Source: Cupriavidus pauculus (GTDB taxonomy: Bacteria; Pseudomonadota; Gammaproteobacteria; Burkholderiales; Burkholderiaceae). Taken from it: DNA of 64,000 nt. The position numbers and the translations under genes were made by a program. Position 1 is the stretch's first letter. Each line of letters begins with the position of its first letter. The stretch covers positions 186,001 through 250,000 of the forward strand of contig NZ_BPUO01000003.1 in the NCBI RefSeq assembly GCF_022179805.1, written 5' to 3'. Shown here in pieces: positions 42,607 to 50,639 of this stretch. The notes below the pieces were generated by a model. The model was not told the DNA's origin. It saw only the letters and a list, made by a program, of their open reading frames with translations, and did no database searches.

Positions 42607-42950
42607 AGTGATCTCCCTCTGGAAACGGGAGGACGCCAGGGGCGAACGGACGACCGCGCGCAAGGCAGGAAGGCCGCCGCCGCGCCTGATACTTGCTGCA
42701 TCCCTGTACGACCTACCCCTTGGCAATGCCGTCGAGCGCTATCGCTTTTTCTGGTTTGGATGAATGTGCCATATCAAGTTAGGTCGGCGACTTACCTATT
42801 GCAATCTTTACTTGGGCAGCGCGTGAATATTTAATAATTACTGAAGAAAATTCTCATTCACATTGATGGCTGTCTTATTGGATTACTTAATTGGCCAAGC
42901 GCACCGGGCGTTACTTGCGCACGGTGAATCGATTGCCTGTACAAGGGAAA
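42607..42950. other. intergenic region with AT-rich island
   Basis: No gene is seen. The part at about 42760-42900 is strikingly AT-rich for this genome, including a run of A/T around GAATATTTAATAATTACTG. It lies upstream of the YSC84-kinase-regulator unit (- strand) and after DUF2950. TTGCAA-17-TAACTT on the - strand is a weak promoter candidate for YSC84. No TTGGACC-type motif is found here. Confidence 0.5.
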
Positions 42951-43889
42951 CTAGCGGGTCCCGGCGGTCATCGGCTGCAGTAATTCCGGTGCAACCTTGC
43001 TCCATCCGGAGCCCGGATCGAAGGTATCGATCGTAGCGGCGCGCCTGGCCGTATCGCGTCCCAGGTCGCGTTCGTAGACCTGGCCGTCGTGGCTGACCAG
43101 GAAGCTCTTGATGCCGGTATCGCCATAGCGTGCGGGCCATGCCAGCACGGCAAAGCCGCCGAACAGCTTGCCATTGACCAGATACGTATATTTTCCGCCG
43201 GGCGCGCTGGCGCCCTGCCCGTTCAGCAGCTTGTAGCGATAGCCGTTATATCCGTTCTCGGCGCTGTGATGGCTCGCCACGGCGTCGATGAACGCCGGCC
43301 CCAGCGGGCTTTCCGGCTGGCCGGGTGTGGTGGGCCAGTAGAGCCCGTCCTGCCTGCCAGGCGAACTGACCAGCTTGCGCGCATACACCAGCAGGCCATT
43401 GCCCTCGTGGTTGCCCATCGCGTAGTCGTGCTGCGCATCGTAGATGGCCAGCATGGTCTGGATGGTCGACAACTCGTTACGGCCGATGCGCCGCAGCCTG
43501 ATTTCGTCGATGCCTTGCCGCGTGTCGAATTGCCAGCGGCCATTGCGCTGCACCAGCGGTATCGGCAGCGTCCAGCCATCGTTGCCAACGGCCACGCGCG
43601 CCAGGCCGTCGGCGCCGCCGACAATGCGATGCGACTGGTTCCATGCCGCCAGGAAGCGGTACCTGAGGTCGGCGCCCACGGGCGGGATCATGCGCCGCTG
43701 CTCGGCACCAAGCAGCGTCGTCAAGGCCGCGTCGTCACTGGTGGCCACCGCGTTGCCGAACGCATTCATGGCGGCCTCGGGCGTGTCGAACGCCTTCTGT
43801 GCCTGCGCGGCCGTCATCAAACCCAGCGCCATGCCCAGCGCCAGGACTCTGCCAATGATGTGCACGATGCGCGCGCTCCAGGTAGTCAT
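42951..43889 (-). CDS. DUF2950 secreted protein
   Basis: 312-residue protein with a signal peptide ending AAQA-QKAFDTPEAAMNAFGNAV. The DUF2950 blocks are clear: GGADGLARVAVGNDGWTLPIPLVQRNGRWQFDTRQGIDEIRLRRIGRNEL, NGYNGYRYKLLNGQGASAPGG, and GFAVLAWPARYGDTGIKSFLVSHDGQVYERDLG. The family is periplasmic and usually found next to DUF3300, as here (12 bp gap). Its function is not known. Confidence 0.93.
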   Translation of the reverse strand: MTTWSARIVHIIGRVLALGMALGLMTAAQAQKAFDTPEAAMNAFGNAVATSDDAALTTLLGAEQRRMIPPVGADLRYRFLAAWNQSHRIVGGADGLARVAVGNDGWTLPIPLVQRNGRWQFDTRQGIDEIRLRRIGRNELSTIQTMLAIYDAQHDYAMGNHEGNGLLVYARKLVSSPGRQDGLYWPTTPGQPESPLGPAFIDAVASHHSAENGYNGYRYKLLNGQGASAPGGKYTYLVNGKLFGGFAVLAWPARYGDTGIKSFLVSHDGQVYERDLGRDTARRAATIDTFDPGSGWSKVAPELLQPMTAGTR

Positions 43890-43901
43890 CGTCCTCTCCC
43901 G

Positions 43902-45296
43902 CTAGCGGCGTCCGCCACGCCCACCGCCCCCGCCGAAGCCTCCACCGCCACGGCCGCCACCCCCCGAGAAGCCACCGCCGCCGCGTCCGCCTCCGCCCCC
44001 CTGGAATCCGCCGCCGCCACCGCCACCGCCACGATGGGCGGCCGACTGTCCGCCGCCAAAGCCACCGCCCGCGCTGGCATGGCCACGGTCGAAATCGCGC
44101 TGCGACGCCGCGCCGCCACCGCCCACGCCCTGGAACGCGTTGTCGCGCCCGCCGCCGCCCATGCCCGTGTGCTCGGCCCGGCCACCGCCGCGGTCGCTCA
44201 TGCCACCCCGGTCACCGGCCCGGTCCCCCGCGCGGTCGCCAGCTCTGTCACCAGTCCGATCCCCAGCCCGGTCGCCGCTCCGATCGCCCATGCGGTCGCC
44301 CGCGCGGTCGGTGCCGCGATTTCCAGCGCGGTCACCTCCCCGGTCTCCTGCTCCCTCACGCCCCCTGAAGTCGTTGCGGCGATCCGCGCCGCCCACGTTG
44401 TTGCCGAATTTCTCGCGCGTGGCGTTGTCACGATAGGCCACCCCCTTGCGATGGCTGGCATCGTGCTTCCACTTGCCGCCGCCCTCCACCTTCGTGCGGT
44501 CGAAGTTGCGGTCGATATTGGTAGCCCGGTTCACGTTGATGTTCACGTCGCCGCCTCCCCAGTTGCAGTTGCCGAAGATGGCGCCCGCCGCCGCCAGGCC
44601 TACGCCCCACGCAAAGCCGGTGGCCAGCGCGGCGCCCGGATAGTAGGCCGGATACGGCGGCCAGTAGTACGGCGGATAGGCCGGATAGCCCCAACTGCCA
44701 TACACCACCGTCGGGTTGTACGCGGGCACGTAGATGGTCTGTGGATTGGCCGGCTCGATGATGATGGTCTGCTGCGTGGTCGCGCCTTGCGGCGCCGGCT
44801 GGACCGTCACGTTCTGCTGCTCGTTGGACTTCAGGTTGCCGGATTGCTGCGCCTTGGCGCGCAGCCGCTGCACCGCCGCCAGCACGTCCTTTTCCTGGGC
44901 CAGGAACGCATCGCCCAGCTTCTGCGTCCAGTCGAGCTTGTCGTTCATCGGCTCCAGCGCCTGCGGAAACGCCACCAGCGACTTCACGCTGACATCCCAC
45001 GGCTGGTCCTGCACCGCCTTGATCGCGGCGTCGCCCTTGACGTTTGGATTGGCCTTGACCCAGCGTGCCGCCTGCACGACTTCCAGCGGATAGGTGGACG
45101 CCATCAGCACCTGCGACAGCACCGAATCCGGATACAGCGCGATGGGCGCCACCAGCGCCTCGATCTCCTCGGGCTTGAATGTAGGCTTCTGCGCCGGCTC
45201 GGACTGCGCCATGGCGTGGCCCATGAACGCCAGCAGGCATCCCAGCAGCCAGAGCCCGATGCCGCGCATCCGGCACGTTTGTCGCACCTGTCGCAT
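43902..45296 (-). CDS. DUF3300 protein with Gly/Arg/Asp repeat tail
   Basis: 464 residues. After a signal peptide (GHAMAQS) the DUF3300 domain spans about 30-260: EEIEALVAPIALYPDSVLSQVLMASTYPLEVVQAARWV and TIYVPAYNPTVVYGSWGYPAYPPYYWPP. A His/Lys-rich stretch follows, then a tail built of about ten GDRx units (AGDRTGDRAGDRAGDRAGDR) and a Gly-rich end (GGGGGRGGGGFSGG), which is disordered and positively charged. ATG 45296 is preceded by a G-rich site. Two copies of the TTGGTCC motif are about 95-135 bp upstream. Role unknown; likely envelope-associated. Confidence 0.92.
   Translation of the reverse strand: MRQVRQTCRMRGIGLWLLGCLLAFMGHAMAQSEPAQKPTFKPEEIEALVAPIALYPDSVLSQVLMASTYPLEVVQAARWVKANPNVKGDAAIKAVQDQPWDVSVKSLVAFPQALEPMNDKLDWTQKLGDAFLAQEKDVLAAVQRLRAKAQQSGNLKSNEQQNVTVQPAPQGATTQQTIIIEPANPQTIYVPAYNPTVVYGSWGYPAYPPYYWPPYPAYYPGAALATGFAWGVGLAAAGAIFGNCNWGGGDVNINVNRATNIDRNFDRTKVEGGGKWKHDASHRKGVAYRDNATREKFGNNVGGADRRNDFRGREGAGDRGGDRAGNRGTDRAGDRMGDRSGDRAGDRTGDRAGDRAGDRAGDRGGMSDRGGGRAEHTGMGGGGRDNAFQGVGGGGAASQRDFDRGHASAGGGFGGGQSAAHRGGGGGGGGFQGGGGGRGGGGFSGGGGRGGGGFGGGGGRGGRR
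44205..44345. repeat. tandem GDR-coding repeats
   Basis: Degenerate repeats of about 12 bp (GDRA, GDRT, GDRM and GDRS units) inside the DUF3300 gene. They are coding repeats on the - strand, in frame, and prone to length change. Confidence 0.75.
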
Positions 45297-45385
45297 GCTG
45301 CCGCCCCCTTCCGTCGAAATGTGCTGGCCCGCACCCGTTCCACCTTTCAGCAGAACATATAGATGGCGGGCGCACGCTCGGCAAT

Positions 45386-45433
45386 GTGACCTTGGTCCAA
45401 TGCGGCCCGGCGCAGTACGGCTTTGGTCCAATT
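45386..45433 (+). promoter_or_regulatory. two TGGNCCTTGGTCCAAT motifs (sites 5 and 6)
   Basis: GTGACCTTGGTCCAATGC and ACGGCTTTGGTCCAATTC are spaced 31 bp apart, three helical turns, in the same orientation. They lie between divergent DUF3300 (start 45296) and the outer-membrane barrel gene (start about 45504). Confidence 0.65.
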
Positions 45434-45503
45434 CGCATCCGCCCCGCGCTCACGTAGGCTTGCCAGCATTGCCGAACGCCGCCGGGCCATCCCGGCCGAC
45501 CGC

Positions 45504-46499
45504 ATGGGCCGCATGACGTTTCCAGGATCCGGGTTCGTCCGCCGGGGGTGCCTGGCCGTGCTGCTGCCATCGCTGCTGTGGTGGGGCGGCACGGCGCCGG
45601 CCCGCGCGCAGCAAACCCCCGACCTCAAGCTGTTCGGCCCGGCGGTGCAGCGCCAGGCCAACGCCGTGCTGACGCTGATGAGCTTTTCGGTGGTGCCCGA
45701 CCTGGCGTCGAGTTCACTGTCGATCACCGACGCGCAGACCGCCAATCCGGGCGTGATCATGTCGCAACTGGGCGGCGGCTTCACCCTGAGCAAGTCGGTG
45801 CCCATCTATATGGAAGGGTCCATCGCCTACAGCCGCTACGACCCCACTTTCGTGGCATCGGACGGCATCGAGTCGCGCGAACTGCCCACGCGCTGGAACA
45901 CTGTCGCCGGCACCGTCGGCATCGGCTGGGACTTTCCGCTGACGGAGGACCGCGAACTGGTGTTCCGCCCCATCCTCAACGCGTCTCTGGGCAATGTGTC
46001 CAGCGACCTGCGGCTGGCGCAGGGGTTCGTGAACCGCAAAACCGACCGCGACATCAACTTTCTCGACGGCGGATCGCTGAACGCCTACGGGCTGGGCGGG
46101 TCGGTGATGCTGGACTGGGAACACTACCGGCCCGAACACGACATCGACCTGGAACTGCGCTACACCCACATCGAACTGCAGAGCTTCGGCGGCTCGTCGT
46201 CCGCGGTGCAGGGCCACGCCACGGCGCAGACTGCCAGCCTGTACGCGCGATGGCGCGCGCCCACCGGCTATTTCGCGCTGGACCGCCCGGTCCGCTACGT
46301 GCTGGAGCTGTCGCACTCGCACTACTTCGGCGCGCAGGCCGGCGCGCTCGGGTTCAACTACCTGACCACGCTGGGATTGGGGCTGGAGCTGGACACCAGC
46401 GCTCACGACGTGTTTGTCACCCGCGTGCGCGCCGTGGTGCGCTATGTGTTCGGCAACAACGTGTCGGGCATCTCGCTGGGGCTCGCCGCCAGCTTCTGA
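45504..46499 (+). CDS. outer-membrane beta-barrel, solitary autotransporter-like
   Basis: About 331 residues. A signal peptide (VLLPSLLWWGGTAPARA-QQ) precedes a chain of amphipathic beta strands with alternating polar and hydrophobic residues and short turns (GGGFTLSKSVPIYMEGSIAYSRY, TVAGTVGIGWDFPL, LLDLELRYTHIEL), ending in SLGLAASF with a terminal Phe. This looks like a solitary outer-membrane autotransporter-type barrel with no passenger. ATG 45504 is chosen (ATG 45513 possible); no good ribosome site is visible. It is divergent from DUF3300 with a shared motif-bearing region. Confidence 0.75.
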   Translation: MGRMTFPGSGFVRRGCLAVLLPSLLWWGGTAPARAQQTPDLKLFGPAVQRQANAVLTLMSFSVVPDLASSSLSITDAQTANPGVIMSQLGGGFTLSKSVPIYMEGSIAYSRYDPTFVASDGIESRELPTRWNTVAGTVGIGWDFPLTEDRELVFRPILNASLGNVSSDLRLAQGFVNRKTDRDINFLDGGSLNAYGLGGSVMLDWEHYRPEHDIDLELRYTHIELQSFGGSSSAVQGHATAQTASLYARWRAPTGYFALDRPVRYVLELSHSHYFGAQAGALGFNYLTTLGLGLELDTSAHDVFVTRVRAVVRYVFGNNVSGISLGLAASF

Positions 46500-46840
46500 T
46501 TCTGACGCCGCGCAGCGTGGTACGTTGCATCCGCGCCGCATTTTACGCGCGAGGATTTCGCAGTTTTCTGAATTCTCTGGCGCGCGCCTGTCTTCAATTG
46601 ACCGGCCATGGCGAATGCCTTTACGGTTGCCCGGTTGTTGATGAGATCATTGCGCGTGGGACAGGCCTCGTATCCGCACCCGTCCCGCAGCCAGCCACCG
46701 CGCTTCCGCGCGCCAGCAAGCCCTCCGCGGCACCCCTACTCCGCCCCCCTTCGACCGCACCCGCGCGTCTGTCCTGTGACAGGCGCAACGGATGTTCGCA
46801 TCCGTTCCGATAGTTGTCGTCAGAAAGCTGGAGTTCAGTT
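46500..46840. other. non-coding region before the broken receptor gene
   Basis: No convincing gene. A perfect hairpin AACGGATG-TTCG-CATCCGTT (46787-46806) with a UUCG-type tetraloop lies 35 bp before the GTG start of the receptor fragment, and CCTGTGACAGG sits just before it. No T run follows, so the hairpin is more likely a leader structure than a terminator. Confidence 0.45.
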
Positions 46841-47099
46841 GTGCAGCAGAAAATCCTTTCGTCATCGATCCGTGTATTGGTGTCCGGCGCGGCAGGCACC
46901 GGTACGATCCTCACGATCTCGGCGCTTCCTTTTGTCGCCCACGCACAGCCCGTCAAGGTGCTGCCTGCGGTCACCGTCACCGACAAGGGGTTCGAGAACA
47001 CCAACGCCGCGCCCACCGGCATCGCGCGCCTGCCCGATACCGTGAAGGAAACGCCGAAGACCATCTTCGTCATTCCACGCGAGTTTCTCGACGCCCGGC
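46841..47099 (+). pseudogene. TonB-dependent receptor, 5' fragment only
   Basis: GTG 46841 after TGGAG opens a frame with a signal peptide (LTISALPFVAHAQP), a short linker with VLPAVTVTDKG, and the first residues of a siderophore-receptor plug (GIARLPDTVKETPKTIFVIPREFLDARR). A normal receptor continues for about 650 more residues; here homology stops at about 47099 and the frame degenerates. Directly after, another frame encodes the end of a different enzyme (47100-47207). So most of the receptor has been lost by a deletion. Confidence 0.75.
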
Positions 47100-47207
47100 G
47101 TGACGCACGTGCTGACGCTGCTGCAGGCCGAACTCGAAGCAGCCATGGCGCTGCTGGGGTGTCCCACGCTTGCGGCGCTGGACAGCACCACGATCTACCG
47201 GCCGTAG
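47100..47207 (+). pseudogene. alpha-hydroxy-acid oxidase (LldD-like), 3' fragment
   Basis: The frame beginning VTHVLTLLQAELEAAMALLGCPTLAALD and ending in a TAG at 47205 is the C-terminal helix region of FMN-dependent alpha-hydroxy-acid dehydrogenases (the L-lactate dehydrogenase/glycolate oxidase family), where GV.HVL..L..EL..AM.L.GC.T is conserved. The other 330 or so residues are missing. It is joined out of frame to the receptor fragment at 47099/47100. Confidence 0.7.
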
Positions 47208-47235
47208 CGGCGGCGGTGCACTCGGCCGCGCGTCG

Positions 47236-48120
47236 TCAGGCGCCGTCGGGAGCGCGCAGGGGCAGCGTCACGGTCACCGTGGTCTGCCCGTCGCCCGAGG
47301 TGGCCGCGATGGTGCCGCCATGCAACTCGACAATCGACCGGCAGATGGCCAGCCCGATACCCATGCCGTCGTCCTTGGTGCTGAAGAACGGCTCGAAGAT
47401 CCGGGCAAGCTGGTCTGGCGCAATGCCGCGCCCGTTGTCGATGACATCGATGATGGCCGTATCGTCGGCGCCACGCCGCGTGCGCAGCACCACTTCGGCG
47501 CTGCCGGGGGGGCCCTCGCTCCGGGCTTCGACGGCGTTGAGCAGCAGGTTGAGCATGACCTGCTGGATCTGCACGTGATCTCCGTACACCGGCGACAGCG
47601 TGGCATCGAGATCGAGTTGCAGGTTCACGCTGGCGACGTTGACCTTGCAGTCGGCCAGGGGCAGCACCTCTTGCAAGGCCTGATCGAGCGCGAACGGCTG
47701 CGGCGGCAGCGGCTCGCGGCGCATCATCGCGCGCAAGCTGGCGATCACGCGCTCGGCGCGCTCGGACTGCTCCTGGATACGGCGGAGGCCTTCGGTGACT
47801 TCGTCGGCGACGGGCGAGTCGCGGTTCATCCAGCGCGAGATGGCGCCCGCCTCGATCCGGATGGCGGTCAGCGGCTGGCGGATTTCGTGGGCAATGGATG
47901 CAGCAAGCGTGCCCAGCGTGGCCACGCGCGCCAGATGCACCATCTGTTCCTGCAGGCACTGGGCGATGGTCGTGGCGGTGCGGCAGGGGCCAGCATCGGG
48001 ACCGGCGCCGCTCAGGTTTTCCTCGATGCGCCGCTCGATGGCCAGCGCAACGTCCCGCACCATCCGGATAGCGTCCTGCTGGAATGGCGCGTCCGAGGGC
48101 GGATCGGTTTGCGATGTCAC
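47236..48120 (-). CDS. orphan soluble histidine kinase
   Basis: About 294 residues with no membrane helix and no recognisable sensor domain. HisKA has AASIAHEIRQPLTAIRIEAGAISRW (His78) and the HATPase NLLLNAVEARSEG, DNGRGIAP and GMGIGLAICRSIVELHGG. The N-terminal 60 residues are helical and could form a dimerisation or sensing segment. GTG 48120 with GGAGACG upstream is used; an ATG at 48171 is possible. No response regulator is adjacent; the neighbour is an AraC regulator, so its partner lies elsewhere. Confidence 0.88.
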   Translation of the reverse strand: MTSQTDPPSDAPFQQDAIRMVRDVALAIERRIEENLSGAGPDAGPCRTATTIAQCLQEQMVHLARVATLGTLAASIAHEIRQPLTAIRIEAGAISRWMNRDSPVADEVTEGLRRIQEQSERAERVIASLRAMMRREPLPPQPFALDQALQEVLPLADCKVNVASVNLQLDLDATLSPVYGDHVQIQQVMLNLLLNAVEARSEGPPGSAEVVLRTRRGADDTAIIDVIDNGRGIAPDQLARIFEPFFSTKDDGMGIGLAICRSIVELHGGTIAATSGDGQTTVTVTLPLRAPDGA

Positions 48121-48312
48121 GGGGGGACGTCTCCGGGAGGTGATCGAGAAACACCGAAAGCGGCGATGCACCAGAAGCTGTTGGCTTCCATGGCACGCCG
48201 TACGGCAGTCAGGGCCAATCTACGCGATGCCAGCGCCGTTGCCTTGTCGATTTGTGCCGCGCCTGGCAGGCCTGTGCGCAAACTTGCCGCACTATGTGTA
48301 CCCGGCAACGCT

Positions 48313-49227
48313 TCAGGCTACGCAGCGCCGGCGCCAAGCGCCAGGGGCCACGCCCATATGCCGCGAGAACGCCCGCGTGAAATGGCTCTGGTCGGCAAAC
48401 CCGCAGGCCACGGCCACCTCAGCCAGGGGCATGGCGGCATTGGTCAGCAGCACGCAGGCGCGTTCCAGCCGTTGTGCCAGCAGCCACTGGTAGGGTGTCT
48501 GTCCGGTGGTGTCGCGGAATGCACGCGTGAAATGACTGCGCGACAGCGCGCAGGCATCGGCCACCTCGGTAATCGACACATTGCCGTCGATGCGCGCGGC
48601 CAGCAGTTCCTTGGCCCTGGCCACACAGCGCGGGGACAGCAACCGGTTGATCTTGGTCGACTGCACCGCCTCGTCACCATATTGGCCTACCAGATGCGTG
48701 CCGATGGTCATGGCGAGCTGGTCGACGAACAGCCGGCAGGCCTGCTCGGGACGGCATAGCGCCGGCACCAGTGCCTGGGCCAGCAGCGCCAGCACCGGAT
48801 CTGCCTGGCCTGCGGTCTCGCGCAACCCCCGCAGGCGGATCCGCCCCATCTCGGCGCTGGTGCGCTCGATGAAGCTGCGCGGCAACTCCATCAGGATGAA
48901 ATCGAAACGGGTCTGGTAGTCGGCCTTGTAGTCCTCGGCCAAGCTGCGGACGTAGAGGTCGCCAGCCGCGAAGTCATGCGTGCCAGCACGCTGGCCGCGA
49001 ATGATGCGGCGCCGGTGGCCGGCTTCCAGCGCAATGCCGGCCACGAAGCCACGCTCGGCCGCCGGCATGGAAATCTGGCCCGACTGGTGGCGTGAACTCT
49101 TGCGATGGAAATGAATGTCAGCGCCCACCAGCGCCTGGTCGGCGTGCAACTTGTCCGAGGAACAGCCGAACGTATCGACCAGACCTTTCGGTACCTTCGG
49201 GGCGGAGGTGGCTGGGGTTGTCGACAT
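48313..49227 (-). CDS. AraC-family transcriptional regulator
   Basis: About 304 residues. The N-terminal domain, with GDLYVRSLAEDYKADYQTRFDFILMELPRSFIERTS, is of the AraC_binding_2-like type. The C-terminal 100 residues are the double helix-turn-helix: VSITEVADACALSRSHFTRAFRDTTGQTPYQWLLAQRLERA and LAEVAVACGFADQSHFTRAFSRHMGVAPGAWRRR. ATG 49227 is preferred; GTG 49260 would add eleven residues. It lies 192 bp after the orphan kinase in the same direction. The target is not evident; the broken receptor next door could be a former target. Confidence 0.88.
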   Translation of the reverse strand: MSTTPATSAPKVPKGLVDTFGCSSDKLHADQALVGADIHFHRKSSRHQSGQISMPAAERGFVAGIALEAGHRRRIIRGQRAGTHDFAAGDLYVRSLAEDYKADYQTRFDFILMELPRSFIERTSAEMGRIRLRGLRETAGQADPVLALLAQALVPALCRPEQACRLFVDQLAMTIGTHLVGQYGDEAVQSTKINRLLSPRCVARAKELLAARIDGNVSITEVADACALSRSHFTRAFRDTTGQTPYQWLLAQRLERACVLLTNAAMPLAEVAVACGFADQSHFTRAFSRHMGVAPGAWRRRCVA

Positions 49228-49383
49228 GGTGAAAGTCCGCGAAGCATCGCGAGGATTCACGATGATGCTGCATGATTCTTACCAGATCCTTGCAGAAGCG
49301 GGCGGGCGCAGCATAGCATGCCCAATGTGGCCGAAGCATCGCGGCGGCGTCGGCAATCGCACACAACCTCAGGCCAGCCCTTC

Positions 49384-50445
49384 ATGAAACCGTACGTGCA
49401 AGTCGAGGATCGCCATGCGTTCGATGCCATCGTCGACGCGCGCTCTCCCGCCGAGTTCGAGATTGACCATATTCCGGGCGCCATCAACTGCCCGGTGCTC
49501 GACAACGAGGAACGGCGCATCGTCGGCACGCTGTACAAGCAAGCTGGCGCCTTCGAGGCCCGCCGCTTGGGCGGCGCCATGGTGGCCGCCAACCTTGCGC
49601 GCCATCTGCGCGGGGCGTTCGCCGAGCATCCGCAGGGCTGGCGGCCGCTGATCTATTGCTGGCGCGGCGGGCTGCGCAGTGGTGCCATGACCACCTGGAT
49701 GCGGATGGTGGGCTGGGACGCCCAGCAGCTTGCCGGCGGCTACAAGTCGTGGCGCCGCCATGTCATCGCCACGCTCGAATCCCGCTCCCCCCAACTGCCC
49801 CTGGTGGTGATCTGCGGTGCCACCGGCAGCGGCAAGACGCGCGTGCTCCACGCCCTGGCCGCGCACGGCGAGCAGGTGCTGGATATCGAGGGCCTAGCCC
49901 GGCACAAGGGTTCGCTGCTGGGCGCGCTGCCCGGTATTGCGCAGCCATCGCAGACCGGCCTGGAGACGGCGCTGGCCGATGTGATCGATCACATCGACCC
50001 GTCGCGCCCGTTGTTCGTGGAAGGCGAAAGCGCGCGCATCGGGCAACTGAACCTGCCGGTGCCGCTGGTCGCGCGCATGCGCGACAGCCTGTGTGTGGAA
50101 ATCGAGGTACCGATGCCGGCGCGGCTGGCCTTCCTGCTGCGCGACTACGCGTACCTGGGCGACCGTCCCGAATGGCTGGCCGACCAGCTTGGCCGGCTCA
50201 AGGAATTACACGGCAAGACGACCATCGACGCCTGGCAAGCCATGGCCAGGACGCGCGACCTGCCGGCGCTGTTCGCCGAACTGGCGGGGCGCCATTACGA
50301 CCCGTCCTATGCGCGTTCCCAGCGCAAGCATTTCCATCGGTGGGAAGACCGGATGATCGTGCCCGCCAACTGCCTGTCGACCGAATCCATCGACGCGCTG
50401 GCCGTCGAGATCGCCGGGCAGGTCAAGGCACGCTCGCCGGGATAG
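49384..50445 (+). CDS. selU: tRNA 2-selenouridine/geranyl-2-thiouridine synthase
   Basis: 353 residues. The N-terminal rhodanese domain has the catalytic Cys92 in IYCWRGGLRSGAM and VDARSPAEFEIDHIPGAINCP. The C-terminal P-loop domain has GATGSGKTRVLHALA and, at the end, RHYDPSYARSQRKHFHRW. This is full-length SelU (MnmH), which replaces sulfur by selenium, or geranylates, at the wobble 2-thiouridine of tRNAs for Lys, Glu and Gln. ATG 49384 sits at the family start. No selD is adjacent, which is common. Confidence 0.95.
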   Translation: MKPYVQVEDRHAFDAIVDARSPAEFEIDHIPGAINCPVLDNEERRIVGTLYKQAGAFEARRLGGAMVAANLARHLRGAFAEHPQGWRPLIYCWRGGLRSGAMTTWMRMVGWDAQQLAGGYKSWRRHVIATLESRSPQLPLVVICGATGSGKTRVLHALAAHGEQVLDIEGLARHKGSLLGALPGIAQPSQTGLETALADVIDHIDPSRPLFVEGESARIGQLNLPVPLVARMRDSLCVEIEVPMPARLAFLLRDYAYLGDRPEWLADQLGRLKELHGKTTIDAWQAMARTRDLPALFAELAGRHYDPSYARSQRKHFHRWEDRMIVPANCLSTESIDALAVEIAGQVKARSPG

Positions 50446-50498
50446 CCTGCTGCGCCGCCCAATTCGTCACCTCATGGGCCGACCCAGAGAACGCCGAA

Positions 50499-50517
50499 GC
50501 TTGTAGACCCTACAAGC
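50499..50517. promoter_or_regulatory. perfect 19-bp palindrome, candidate activator site
   Basis: GCTTGTAG-ACC-CTACAAGC has 8-bp perfect arms. It lies about 80-100 bp upstream of the sigma-54-type promoter at 50587, the usual distance of an enhancer-binding-protein site. Confidence 0.5.
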
Positions 50518-50586
50518 ATTCGGAAAATCCTACGGGGGCAACCCTCGGGTCGCCCGCCCCGGCTCGTTATGAGCCCGGCAACCCCA

Positions 50587-50603
50587 TTGGCAGGAAACTT
50601 GCG
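50587..50603 (+). promoter_or_regulatory. sigma-54 (RpoN) type promoter
   Basis: TTGGCAGGAAACTTGCG fits the -24/-12 consensus TTGGCAC-N5-TTGC, with GG and GC separated by exactly 10 bp. The expected start is at about 50613, 27 bp before the ATG at 50640 of the four-gene operon. Confidence 0.6.
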
Positions 50604-50639
50604 GAGCGCCGTGCATGTGAAACGCGCACACCTCCCTCC

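Noticed and set aside
44205..44345. Repeats looked at as a possible CRISPR array
   Set aside because: Units are about 12 bp, contiguous, in frame and inside a coding sequence; there are no spacers.
43089..45362. 757-residue open frame antisense to DUF2950 and DUF3300
   Set aside because: Arises from the low-complexity Gly/Arg repeats; both genes on the - strand have signal peptides and family blocks.
46787..46806. Hairpin considered as an intrinsic terminator
   Set aside because: No T run follows on either strand and it lies just before a start codon.
46814..47578. 254-residue frame considered as one protein
   Set aside because: Only the first part is receptor-like; past about 47099 the residues have no family character and another frame holds a conserved C-terminus, so it is a junction of two fragments.
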